Below the pieces are notes generated by a model. The model made no database searches. It saw only the letters and a list, made by a program, of their open reading frames with translations, and had not been told where the DNA came from. From the NCBI GenBank assembly GCA_028023455.1, contig JAQFVV010006641.1:1-64000 (forward strand): 64,000 nucleotides of DNA. The letters are read 5' to 3'. Positions 27,530-37,810 of the stretch are shown here, one piece after another. This DNA comes from Epiperipatus broadwayi. Its lineage: Eukaryota; Onychophora; Udeonychophora; Euonychophora; Peripatidae. The translations under genes and the position numbers were made by a program. Position 1 is the first letter of the stretch, and each line of letters starts with the position of its first letter.

Positions 27530-27750
27530 AGCTGGAATTATTATCACATGGACCATCAATCAAATAACATTTAGTTTTTATAACTTGATAGTTAGCTAAA
27601 GATCATTAATTTTAGAATGCCTTTACATTGTTTGACAATTATCAGAATAATAAAACTTCAATTTATTACGAATTATTTTATTAATAATGCAATATCAATT
27701 ATAGCTTTAAAATGAATTCGTTTCATTAATTATAATTTTAAAGTAATAAT
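27530..27750. repeat. Dispersed repeat E, copy 2
   Basis: Partner of 26205-26430. Together they bracket repeat D copy 2, an arrangement that could be an old element with direct terminal repeats, although no coding relic lies between them. Confidence 0.5.
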
Positions 27751-27869
27751 AAAAAAATGCTTTTATATTTTTTTTAATACAATATTCTAATAAGATAAAA
27801 ATAGCTGATGCAGAGGGTTATCAGTAAATTTATTTTATTATCTACATCAAATGTAAAATTGTGGAAGGA

Positions 27870-28060
27870 ACTAAATCTTCACACATGCCTATAAAATTGA
27901 CATGCATTCCCCCATCAAATCTACTTATGGCTAGAGTTTACTCTTAAATAAACCAGAAATTATTAACAATGTTTAAATTAGGACTTGACCTTATTACAAG
28001 TCTGATTTTTAAGTCTGTTTATTATTTACACAAGTTCAGTTTATATATAACAGGGAAGTG
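27870..28060. repeat. Dispersed repeat G, copy 1
   Basis: Similar in the same orientation to 29865-30070: both carry CACATGC followed by AAAATTGA then ATGCA, and later AATCTG or AGTCTG, TTATT and AAGTTCA..TTATATA. The pair flanks Penelope relic 3. Confidence 0.45.
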
Positions 28061-28454
28061 AAACTTTCTCAATTTTAACAACTACTACACTAATTCCCAT
28101 TAGTCTGCCTATATATAATTACTAATACGGCAATTTATATAGATATGTATTAAATCAAAGATTTTCAAGCGCTACAGATATAAACGAAATATTATCAAGG
28201 TACATTCATGCAAAATTTATTTAAAATATATATTATATATTTTGGATAAATGAAGAATGCTTGTATTTCAAGTATTAAAATATATCTAAAAACTGACATT
28301 TCTACCAGGTCACAATGGTCATCAACTGGGTAAAAAATATTATAAAAGAATTGTAGAGGCACATTAAATACTGCTATATAACAATAATGAACAGTCTATT
28401 AATGAAAAATAGAAATAATAATCATGAGAAATTAGTTAGATTAATGACTTTTAA

Positions 28455-28745
28455 AAAAATCTAAATAGAAGGTAATTTTCTTGTAGCATCATGTTTGTTG
28501 ACACATTCTGGCCTTTTAAAGATATCAATAGCTTCTCTGATCTGACATTGTTGGATAGTGACACATTTGGATAGTGTTCTCCTATTAGAAAAATCAATAC
28601 AATTACCTGTATCTATAACATGAAGAGATAGTGCTGCTGATGATGAATGTTTTTAATTGCATTAATATGTTCTTTTTTTCCCAACATTGATGCAATAATT
28701 ACTCATGCATATATAGGAAGCTTTACAAATGTTACCTTGAAATTC
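28455..28745 (-). pseudogene. Inverted copy of the Penelope GIY-YIG C-terminal part
   Basis: Minus-strand frames read ASYICMSN near 28710, then after one shift LHVIDTGNCIDFSN, then QIREAIDIFKRPECVN, and close KLPSI-stop at about 28465. This is the C-terminal tail pattern of Penelope GIY-YIG proteins (His..TGH-like, IDF, REA-I, NR/VN). The part after 28625 has no stop and reads better than its partner on the plus strand. At least one frameshift is present. Confidence 0.7.
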
Positions 28746-28779
28746 ATAATATTTTATTTAATATTAAATTTATAATACA

Positions 28780-29548
28780 ACCAGAAAATGATGAGAAACT
28801 TCTTTTTCTTGATGAACTTGTCACCAAGAAATAGAATAATATTTTATCTTTTTCAATGTTCAGAAAATACCCACACTGACAGATATGAAAAATTTTCATC
28901 ACAATATCAACCATCTCAAATCTTTTTTGTTGCAAAAACTCTTTTCACTAGAGCTATTAATCTTCTTTGGAATAAATTAAATCTAAAAGATAAAATACAT
29001 CATATAAGCAATGTTCTATCAGATAATGACTTTAATAATATTTACTACTCTGAGCCTTAATTCAAACTCTAAACAATAAAATAAAAGACAAAAAGAAATA
29101 TCAAATTATAATAGTTTGTATTCCTTATATAAAAGGAATTACAGACAATATTGGACATATTCTTAAGACATTATTATATAAAGACCATATATACCACTCA
29201 TCACAAAATGAATAGCATTATATCCATGACTAAAGACTCAAACTCCTCATGAAGTACATGGAGTTTATGAAATTCCATGTAACATTTGTAATGCTTCCTA
29301 TATATGCATGAGTAATAATTACATTAGTGCTAGAAGAGATGAACATATTAATGCAGTTAATAATATTTGTCATCAGCAGCACTATCTTTTTATTACAGTA
29401 CAGGTAATAGTATTGTTTTTTTTGTTCTAATATAAGAATATTACTACAATGACAGATTAGAAAAGCGATTGAGATCTTTAAAAGGCCAGAAGTTATCAAC
29501 AAATGTGATGATACATGCAAATTATATTCTATATGGATTTTTTTTAGA
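28780..29548 (+). pseudogene. Penelope-like RT end, linker and GIY-YIG nuclease, broken
   Basis: In order: ENDEKLLFLDELVTKK near 28785 (the family's LPFLD segment, C-terminal to the RT core); THTDRYEKFSS near 28875 and AKTLFTRAINLLW near 28930; VCIPYIKGITDNIGHILKT near 29115 (linker); GVYEIPCNICNASYICMSN near 29265 with RRDEH near 29333 (nuclease core; YIG reads YIC). Frameshifts separate these blocks and stops interrupt the end. The open stretch 28788-29060 covers only the middle. No active nuclease is expected. Confidence 0.75.
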
Positions 29549-29702
29549 TACATTAATTTAAATAATTTTTCATAATGATTATTTCTATTTTCCATTAATA
29601 GAACATTTATTAATATTTTTATATCAGTGTGTAAGCAGCTTTACAATTATTTAATGATTTATTGCTACCCAATTGATGACGAGAGTGACCTAGTCAAAAC
29701 AT

Positions 29703-29806
<104 letters not shown>

Positions 29807-29864
29807 CAAGCAAATATCTGGATAGAATTTCATTTATATAATATTATATGTCAAATTATGAAAA

Positions 29865-30070
29865 AAATCACTCTTTACACATGCACTAGAAAATTGATAT
29901 GCACTTTTCACCAATAATTGTTTTAAATATATAAGTGATTTAGTTAGAACGCATTTTTTGAATAGAGCAACAATCATTGACTGTGCTTTAATTAGAGCTT
30001 AAACTTATGAGCCTAATTTTTAAATCTGCATATTATTTGCATAAGTTCAAGTTATATAAAGTTTTAAAAA
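29865..30070. repeat. Dispersed repeat G, copy 2
   Basis: Partner of 27870-28060; see there. Confidence 0.45.
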
Positions 30071-31404
30071 ATAGGCTCATAATAAGTTAACACCATAATT
30101 TAGACATGGTCAATAATTGTTACTTTATTTAAAATAAGCTTTATCACTAAATAGACCACCTATGGGTTTAAAACAATTACTGCTGGGAGACTATGCGCCA
30201 CTTTTCTAGTACATACATGAATAATATTTCATCCAAAATTTTATACATATGTAAATTGTAATTGAACAAGAAGTGACTGTATCTTTCAATTAGTTATATA
30301 ACATAAATAAATTATCCAAAAGACAGATGATAGCATATATTTCTTAGCATTTGTTCTTATATATACTGAGTTAATTTACATAAATTTAAATGAGTTAAAA
30401 TCCTGAGTGCATCTTTGATATTTTTTAAGTAAGTAAAAAATTTCAAACATTGATAACTTCTGGACATTAACCAACTCTACTAATCTTCTCATATCATTTC
30501 AGAAATAGATATCAACTTTCTTAAAAAAAAAAACAGAAATTAAATAAATTACATACATAAGACACAGATTAGATTCTAACGACAAAACAATATTTTATAC
30601 TGCACTTAGAAAAAAAGTAACCTTCATTCAATAAAATGACAAAATATAAAATAAAAAGAAAATACATTTATTTGAAAATACAGTTTTTCTATGTTTTTAA
30701 ATAGGGTGAGATAAATAAAAATTTAGAAGCAACATTTATATTATTTTTTGTGCTTCTATTAATATTAACTTGTTTTCATTAATGATAAACTCATTTTATA
30801 AGGGCTTTAATGTTGTATAATTTTATCACAATTTATTTTATTTTTGTCATTTAAAAATAACCATTATAAAAATGGCTTTTAAACTGATATACTTGTTAGA
30901 CTGAAAAAAAAATGCAGTTAAGAATATCAAAATATACAATATATTTCAAAATAATCTATAAAGCAAGTTATTTTTTTATAAACCATATAATATAACATGC
31001 ATTTTGAAAATGATCACAATATTATTTCACTCCCAATACTTACTATGCTCCCAAAAGTCATTCTCTCTCTATTTTAGTTACATGTGTTGTATGATCCAAT
31101 TATTAATTATCTGGTGATGGGAATTAAACTGCACTATTATCTGGTGATCAGTATTAACTCAAACATAATATTTCACTGTATATTATGATGATAACAATAG
31201 TATTTATTCATAAACTCTTTGTGGAAAAATAAATTGTATTAAAATTATTTTATACAAGAACAATATTATCAATACAAATATATTTTTATTTCATATAAAA
31301 AGTAATTTTTATTGATTTTTTTTTTTAAAATTAACTTTAATAGTTGAAAATCTGGTCTAATATTTCATTATTCATTAGTCCATAAAAGAAATGCTACTTC
31401 AATT

Positions 31405-31406
<2 letters not shown>
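30071..31406. other. AT-rich non-coding DNA, nothing recognised
   Basis: Dense stops in all frames. No repeat partner within the window was noticed. Confidence 0.5.
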
Positions 31407-31440
<34 letters not shown>

Positions 31441-31445
31441 CCCCC

Positions 31446-31532
<87 letters not shown>
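31407..31532. repeat. Compound microsatellite (CT)n-C-run-(CT)n(TA)n
   Basis: CT array interrupted by a short C run near 31438-31446, then about 36 TA units. It adjoins the left end of Penelope relic 2. Confidence 0.97.
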
Positions 31533-31539
<7 letters not shown>

Positions 31540-31542
31540 TAT

Positions 31543-32120
31543 AATTCAAAACAATACAATAATTAATACAGTAACAATAAATCAACTATCATGAGGTTGT
31601 CAACTAGACTCAAATTGTATTAGAAAAACCGTTAAAATTAAACAAAAGATCATACATCAATTTTCCCACAATTCATTAATTTTTATATTGGCTGTCTGTC
31701 TATTTATCAACTGTTGCTTTTCACTTTTTATTAATGTTAGAAATGATGATGTATCACCATCAGTATTTTTTGATCATAATGTAACATGTAATTATGGTTT
31801 TGATTTTGATTTTAATAAAGTTAAAATTCTGTGTATTGAAAGAAATAATAATAAACGCAAAATTAAAGAAGCTATGTTAATAAAAAGTGAAAAGCAACAG
31901 TTGATAAATAGACAGACAGCCAATATAAAAATTAATGAATTGTGGGAAAATTGATGTATGACGTATTGCTTTTGTTTACATTTGTAACGGTTTTTTCTAA
32001 TACAATTTGAGTCTAGTTGACAACGACTACATAGATAGTTGAAAGTACTTCTATTAAATTGGTATATATTTGTTTAAAATATTGTTACTGTATTAATTAT
32101 TGTATTGTTTTGAATAGTTA
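31543..32120 (+). mobile_element. Penelope-like element, 3' fragment 2, bounded by long inverted repeats
   Basis: The left arm at about 31543-31735 is an inverted copy of about 31878-32119. Landmarks: ATTCAAAACAATACAATAAT at the outer end, GTTGTCAACTAGACTCAAAT, and GGCTGTCTGTCTATTTATCA near the inner end. The arms are over 90% identical where they align; each has a private indel between the outer and middle blocks. The right arm contains the end of the coding frame, so the left arm is an inverted copy of the element's 3' end. Confidence 0.8.
31770..31954 (+). pseudogene. C-terminal end of a Penelope GIY-YIG protein
   Basis: The uninterrupted frame reads FDFDFNKVKILCIERNNN, KRKIKEAMLIKSEK and QLINRQT before its stop. 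This matches the tail seen after the nuclease core in Penelope-like proteins (FDF..VKIL, KR.I.EA..I, INR). The catalytic GIY-YIG block itself is absent; the frame enters from non-homologous sequence at about 31735-31770 (left inverted repeat). No native start exists. Confidence 0.75.
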
Positions 32121-32161
32121 TATATATTTTATTATAATTGGAATACAGACATTGATTAATA

Positions 32162-32162
<1 letters not shown>

Positions 32163-32216
<54 letters not shown>
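32163..32216. repeat. (TA)n microsatellite
   Basis: About 27 TA units. Confidence 0.97.
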
Positions 32217-32217
<1 letters not shown>

Positions 32218-32577
32218 CTGGAAACTGCATGTCTTCATTGTAAAAATATTAGAATCAGGGTTTTTTACATATCTCGATAGACATCGTTATCCTTAAGACT
32301 GATTTAACCGATATAAGTCTTCACTTTATTCTGTTCAAGTTAAAAACCATTTTCGATACTAATTTTATAATAAGTAAATTGTTTAAATCAACACATTTTA
32401 ATTTGGCATACAGTGGTATTAAAATTAATGTTTCATAGTCATTTTTTGTTGTAAATTACTATTATTTTCTTTTTTTCTAAATGCTGCCTAAGTATTTCAA
32501 TTCATTTTTGATTGCCTATGAAACATTAATATATTTACATTGCTTAACTATATGTTTATAATTTCATATTTTTTCAG

Positions 32578-32685
32578 TACCTATCTATTTATCTATCTCT
32601 CTAACCACCCATCCATCCATCTAACCATCTATCAATTATTACTACATCCATCCATCTATCTAACTAACTATCTATTTATCTGTCA

Positions 32686-32720
<35 letters not shown>

Positions 32721-32800
32721 CAATAATCTATCTGTCTATCTATCTATCTATCTCTACCTATCTATGTGTCTATCTATCTATCAATCAATATATATAGACA
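32578..32800. repeat. Imperfect TATC/CATC tetranucleotide repeat with (TA)n core
   Basis: Degenerate CTAT/CATC units interrupted at 32690-32718 by (TA)n. Confidence 0.9.
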
Positions 32801-32994
32801 GTCAGATATAAACAAATCATGATATTCATTCACTTTATTTTTTGATTTCATTTTAAATTCCAGTCTAAATAAAATAATTAATTATTAGGCCACTGGTATT
32901 ATCCACTTAATAATATCAAATGAGATCTGGCCAAAAGCCGGTTAAAAATAAGCAATATTCCAAAAAAACTAAAAACTTTGATCTTTTTTTCATT

Positions 32995-33031
32995 ATATAT
33001 ATATATATAAATATATATATATCTTTTTTTC

Positions 33032-33084
<53 letters not shown>
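32995..33084. repeat. (TA)n microsatellite, interrupted, with a duplicated TTTTTTTCAT spacer
   Basis: A short array, then TCTTTTTTTCATTATATA repeated, then a longer TA array. Local duplication by slippage is the simplest reading. Confidence 0.95.
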
Positions 33085-33086
<2 letters not shown>

Positions 33087-33570
33087 AACTTTTTATTCAT
33101 TTTATAATTATTATTTTTATCTTTTTTTTATTGATTTCTATTTTTATTCTCAAATTTATTGGAATATCCTAGGGAGTAATAAATAGAATATATAATTTGT
33201 ATCCAATGGTGAATTTACTTACTTGGAATAATAATTTATAACCATACGATACTATCATTATATCTAGATATTTGTAGAATATTTAATAAATTTTCAATTC
33301 ACGATAGTTTTTAAAAAAGTATGAATTTTATATATTATTTGGAAATAAAATATATACATACTAATTGTGAAAAAAGTAAAAAGCAGATACTGTTGTATTA
33401 ATCACATAATAATAAACATTTGATAAAATATATTTGTTAGATCAAACTAATAAATAATTAAAATAACTGCTTCTCCTAACCACAACCTCTTGACCATGGT
33501 TTCAGCTAGGTGAGATTCAAAATAAAAGATTATATATATATATATTGATACGAAGATTTACATGGGTTCC
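33085..33570. other. AT-rich non-coding DNA
   Basis: No gene or repeat partner noticed. Confidence 0.5.
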
Positions 33571-33720
33571 ATATATAAAAGACATATTTTGCGGGTTCAT
33601 CCGTGTTAAAATATTTTAAAATACTGACGTTTAGTGGATGACTTGTGTTACCAAGTCGAAAAGTCAATATTTTAAAATATTTTAACATGGATGAACCTGC
33701 AAAATATATCTTATATATAT
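33571..33720. repeat. Short foldback element with an inner hairpin
   Basis: The 60-bp arms 33571-33630 and 33661-33720 are inverted copies with about six mismatches. The 30-nt loop contains its own perfect 6-bp stem, GACTTG (33640-33645) with CAAGTC (33652-33657). (TA)n tracts flank both sides. Non-coding; the function is unknown. Confidence 0.85.
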
Positions 33721-33805
33721 ATATATAATAAAAGCATTGTATATATTATTTTATATATTTATCAATGTTTGTACAATATATACACATCCTTATGAATATT
33801 CATAT

Positions 33806-34706
33806 ATGAGGAGTTACCCAAAAATAACTGGAATCATTTTCTGTTTTTTCCACCTGTTGTAATATGCTTCTGCTGTTACATAATTCTTGCAATAACTTTT
33901 CTGCATCACTCTCTCAAATGAAATCACTGTGTGAAATCATGGTGGCACATAGAACATTTTTTTGTAAAGTGCATTTCTCAAATTTGACGATTTTTATAAG
34001 AACTAAAAAGTTTGAACAATATCAAATTCCGTTTTTGTTTACAGAAAACAGCAGGGAAAACATTTAAAATGCTTGAAACAGATTACAAGCAAGTTAATTT
34101 CATAAAAACACAAGTTTATGAGTAATTTAATTGAAATTTTTAATTCACCACATCCCTAAAAAGTGTAACAAGTGAAGCCTAAAGTAATAACAATGTTGAA
34201 TTTTTTTATGAAAACAGCATTTTGATTCTCAGATTTAGTTTGTAATGGTCAGGCATTTTGTCAACAATTTCTGAAACATTTATTTAATGTGGGAAAACAT
34301 AAATGTCCCATTTTATGGCATAGAGAAGATTGCAAGCTTTATAAAAATAAAATGACATCTCTCAAAGATTTAACTGTGAGCCTTTTTTAAATTAATTCAG
34401 CATGATTTAGCTTTTCTATCACCTATATTCACTCCATCCCACTTCCTACAATTTTTGAAATTATGTCAAATGAAAAAAAAATATTCTAAAATTTGTTGTG
34501 GATTTAGCAGTGGTGAAAATAATGCAGCAATCATGAAATGGCATAATTTTGCAAGTGTTTTCAGACTACTTTGAAAAATAAAAATCAGATTTATTTGGTG
34601 TGTTACATCAAATGCAGAGGAATTTAAAAGTTGTTAAATGTATAACACTTAAAGTTAAATAAGCAATTTTTTAATTATAAAATTCCAATTTGTTTTGGGT
34701 ACTCAC
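33806..34706 (+). mobile_element. Mariner-family DNA transposon relic
   Basis: Candidate terminal inverted repeats are GAGTTACCCAAAAATAACTG at about 33809 and the complement of GAGTACCCAAAACAAATTGG at about 34706. Between them, about 900 bp, broken plus-strand frames read an N-terminal GKTFKMLETDYKQVNFIKTQVYE pattern in pieces near 34055-34120 (family: GKTF.ML...Y.....TRVYEW). Weaker remnants follow of the GQ.V....Y..L and SPIFTPSHF (family: YSPDLAPSDF) blocks. Many stops and frameshifts; no transposase activity is possible. The N-terminal match and the end repeats carry the call. Confidence 0.6.
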
Positions 34707-34765
34707 ATAAATTTTAAACACATACTTATATATATATTGTGAGAGTACCACAAGATATATATATA

Positions 34766-34808
<43 letters not shown>

Positions 34809-34895
34809 ACAGATGGCGTTTCTACCAAAAACACCAATCAAGCGTATATTCTGTTTACATAAACGTCAGAGTAGCATTCACTATCTCTAACTATA

Positions 34896-34953
34896 ATTCC
34901 ACTTTCAGATCATGATTTCAAGCTATTTGCTATCGTCAGTGAAAGATAGGAAT
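34896..34953 (-). ncRNA. Type I hammerhead ribozyme motif, copy 1
   Basis: On the minus strand: stem I 5' CUUUCA (34940-34945), core CUGACGA (34933-34939), stem II AGC-loop-GCU, GAAA, a palindromic stem III AUCAUGAU, C17, then stem I 3' UGAAAG (34902-34907). AUUCC/GGAAU pairs extend stem I across an internal loop. All conserved core bases are present. The closing pair of stem II (10.1-11.1) is U:U rather than G:C. Confidence 0.8.
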
Positions 34954-35301
34954 AAAGAAACTAGATCTAAATACAAACTCTGAGCGTTTATGAAACAATT
35001 TCTATTCAGCTTGCAAGCGTGAATTTTTTAGACACGTAATGTCTTCAAACTCAGCATAGCAAACCAGATAGCTATATGGGTCTGATCTCAGTTCAGCATC
35101 ACCACATAGTAGAAGCCTCTGCAATCTATATCATTGCAAGAAAGACCTCAAAGGTACATTTATAATAAACAAAAATGCAAGTTAAAAAACTTGCTAACGC
35201 TTGTATTTATGTCCACAGATGGCGTTTCTACCAAAAACACCGATCAAGCGTATATTCTGTTTACATAAACGTCAGAGTAGCTTTCACTATCTCTAACTAT
35301 A

Positions 35302-35359
35302 ATTCCACTTTCAGATCATGATTTCAAGCTATTTGCTATCGTCAGTGAAAGACAGGAAT
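35302..35359 (-). ncRNA. Type I hammerhead ribozyme motif, copy 2
   Basis: Same structure as copy 1, core at 35339-35345, cleavage expected just 5' of the UGAAAG strand complementary to 35308-35313. One substitution (T to C at 35353) falls in the stem I internal loop. The minus-strand RNA between the two cleavage sites would be 406 nt. Confidence 0.8.
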
Positions 35360-35412
35360 AAAGAAACTAGATCTAAATACAAACTCTGAGCGTATTTAGA
35401 TCTAGTTTCTTT

Positions 35413-35470
35413 ATTCCTATCTTTCACTGACGATAGCAAATAGCTTGAAATCATGATCTGAAAGTGGAAT
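35413..35470 (+). ncRNA. Type I hammerhead ribozyme motif, copy 3
   Basis: Plus strand: CTTTCA 35421-35426, CTGACGA 35427-35433, stem II region 35434-35446, GAAA 35447-35450, stem III TCATGAT 35451-35457, C17 at 35458, TGAAAG 35459-35464. The distal stem I pairs are ATTCC 35413-35417 with GGAAT 35466-35470. Confidence 0.82.
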
Positions 35471-35818
35471 TATAGTTAGAGATAGTGAATGCTACTCTGA
35501 CGTTTATGTAAACAGAATATACGCTTGATCGGTGTTTTTGGTAGAAACGCCATCTGTGGACATAAATACAAGCGTTAGCAAGTTTTTTAACTTGCATTTT
35601 TGTTTATCATAAATGTACCTTTGAGGTCTTTCTTGCAATGATATAGATTGCAGAGGCTTCTACTATGTGGTGATGCTGAACTGAGATCAGACCCATATAG
35701 CTATCTGGTTTGCTATGCTGAGTTTGAAGACATTACGTGTCTAAAAAATTCACGCTTGCAAGCTGAATAGAAATTGTTTCATAAACGCTTAGAGTTTGTA
35801 TTTAGATCTAGTTTCTTT

Positions 35819-35876
35819 ATTCCTATCTTTCACTGACGATAGCAAATAGCTTGAAATCATGATCTGAAAGTGGAAT
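35819..35876 (+). ncRNA. Type I hammerhead ribozyme motif, copy 4
   Basis: Identical in core and stems to copy 3: CTGACGA 35833-35839, C17 at 35864, TGAAAG 35865-35870. Cleavage at copies 3 and 4 of a plus-strand transcript would release a 406-nt RNA (35459-35864). Confidence 0.82.
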
Positions 35877-36049
35877 TATAGTTAGAGATAGTGAATGCTA
35901 CTCTGACGTTTATGTAAACAGAATATACGCTTGATCGGTGTTTTTGGTAGAAACGCCATCTGTGGACATAAATACAAGCGTTAGCAAGTTTTTTAACTTG
36001 CATTTTTGTTTATCATATATATATATATATATATTGTGAGAGTACCACA

Positions 36050-37682
36050 TGAGCCTCATCTAAAACAATTTGTTTCTTGGTGAATTTCACTGTGCCTATA
36101 TCGAATCAACATATATAAATATCTTACACTTATCTTATGCTTTTCATATATCAGCTATATACATAAACTAGATAGTATTAAAAAAATAATTCTAAAAATG
36201 AATAATTCTAATTTGTTTATACACATACATAAATAAATCTTTAATAGTATTTTTTTTATTAACTAAAACTTGACATTTGACAAAGCCTTAAGTCAACATT
36301 GCATTTTTATCAGTTGAAACAAAGGAAATAAATGTTTGGGGTTCATTACAAATTGTATATGTTAAACAATAGAAAGCATGAGCATGATTATGTGATATCC
36401 TTGCAGAAATTAATCCAGTATAAAAACGAACTAATATTGTTATAACAATAATCATCTATTTAGTTATCAAGGCAAGAACTACGTCTGTAAATTTAAATGT
36501 GTTCGAATTTAGAACACATTTAAGAAAAAAAGAAGATTCAATATTTTAAAACCTGCTTCAAGTAATTAATTTACTGCCTTTTAATATTATAAAGAACTAT
36601 AAAAAATAATCATTGAAATTGACAAGGTTATAAGAGATATCAACGTCTTCGAAATGAGTTTTCAAAATATATATTTAAGAAGACAAAAATTTATAAAGAT
36701 GTTCTCTGGCTAGACAATTTAAGCCAAGGATTTCTGCTGAAGTTTTAAACCTGAACATCTAAATTTATTCCTTCTTAATGCCTAAAGTATAATCATTGTA
36801 ATTCTCATTTACCTTAATAATGGAGTATTATATTGAAGAAGATGTTAAATATTTTACTATGCAAATATTTAAAAGAATAAATATCTGGATTGCCTCTTCG
36901 AAGGATGATAAATAAACTTTATGTTTCAACATTCATCATCATTTTATTTCATCTAAGGAGGGATATAAAAACATTATTCTTTCTCATCTTGGATTCCTTC
37001 ATTGTGTATTTTAATAACCCTTAAACTTTATTTCCTTTGTGGATAATTATATTTACGTGAAAATTATTTTGTGTATTAATTTGATTTTAACAGAATAAGT
37101 GGAGAATTGATATGATGAACATTTTATTTTTATTTATTTAATAAAATTTAGATGTTGATATTTTGATATATGCTCTGATGAAAATGACGGCTGACTAAGG
37201 TAAAAGTTTTTTTTAATTATTTCAATTTGGAAGTAGGTTTTATTATATTCCAAATTGAATCTTACCTGACAATTATCGTAATTTCTTTTTAAACATACAT
37301 AATTAATATCAGAATTCATTCTATTATTAATCTAGCATGAATGGATGTTATCGTATACAGACATACAACCCACATTGAATCATTTTAATGACACAATACG
37401 TAGATTTATAACGTAGAGTGGTATTATTTATTATACACATGATTTTATATTATGTATATGTAAATGATCACATTATGTTTTTTTTCTTAATGTTAAATAG
37501 TTTATTATTATATTTAAATATAAGCACAGATTATGGTTCTAAATTTTAATATTTTTATTATTTATGAGATAATATTTTTGTTTCTATTATGGATTAAAAT
37601 GTTTTAAATTTGATTTTAAAATTAAACAGGTCTCGTTTGTTTATTTTATTTAGTTCTTTTATAAAACCAATAATTATAAATA
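36050..37682. other. AT-rich non-coding DNA, nothing recognised
   Basis: No coding frame or repeat partner that I could see. The 61-codon frame at 37134-37319 has no recognisable features. Confidence 0.5.

Positions 37683-37810
<128 letters not shown>

Larger units (their letters stand above)
28440..29560 (+). mobile_element. Penelope-like element, fragment 3, foldback layout
   Basis: The right part (28780-29548, plus strand) runs from the end of the RT through the linker to the GIY-YIG nuclease. The left part (28455-28745) is an inverted copy of the nuclease end, about 75-80% identical by eye to 29265-29548. So the 3' end of the element is present twice in opposite orientation, as in relics 1 and 2. 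Confidence 0.78.
34727..36049. mobile_element. Retrozyme-like insertion: two inverted tandem arrays of a 406-bp hammerhead unit
   Basis: The body (34807-36016) is a near-perfect inverted repeat meeting at about 35393, with a loop of about 13 nt. Each arm is a 1.4-1.5-copy tandem array of a 406-bp unit: hammerhead cores lie at 34933 and 35339 (minus) and at 35427 and 35833 (plus), both pairs 406 bp apart. The ends are (TA)n plus TTGTGAGAGTACCACA, repeated directly at both sides (34737-34752 and 36034-36049), which looks like a target-site duplication. No protein frame is present. Known metazoan retrozymes and Penelope-like elements carry such ribozymes; this unit has no visible Penelope coding part. 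Confidence 0.82.

Noticed and set aside
29230-29595. 121-codon minus-strand frame
   Set aside because: Antisense to the Penelope GIY-YIG relic read on the plus strand; no motif of its own.
32578-32800. Possible CRISPR-like or satellite array
   Set aside because: It is an imperfect TATC/CATC tetranucleotide repeat without spacers.
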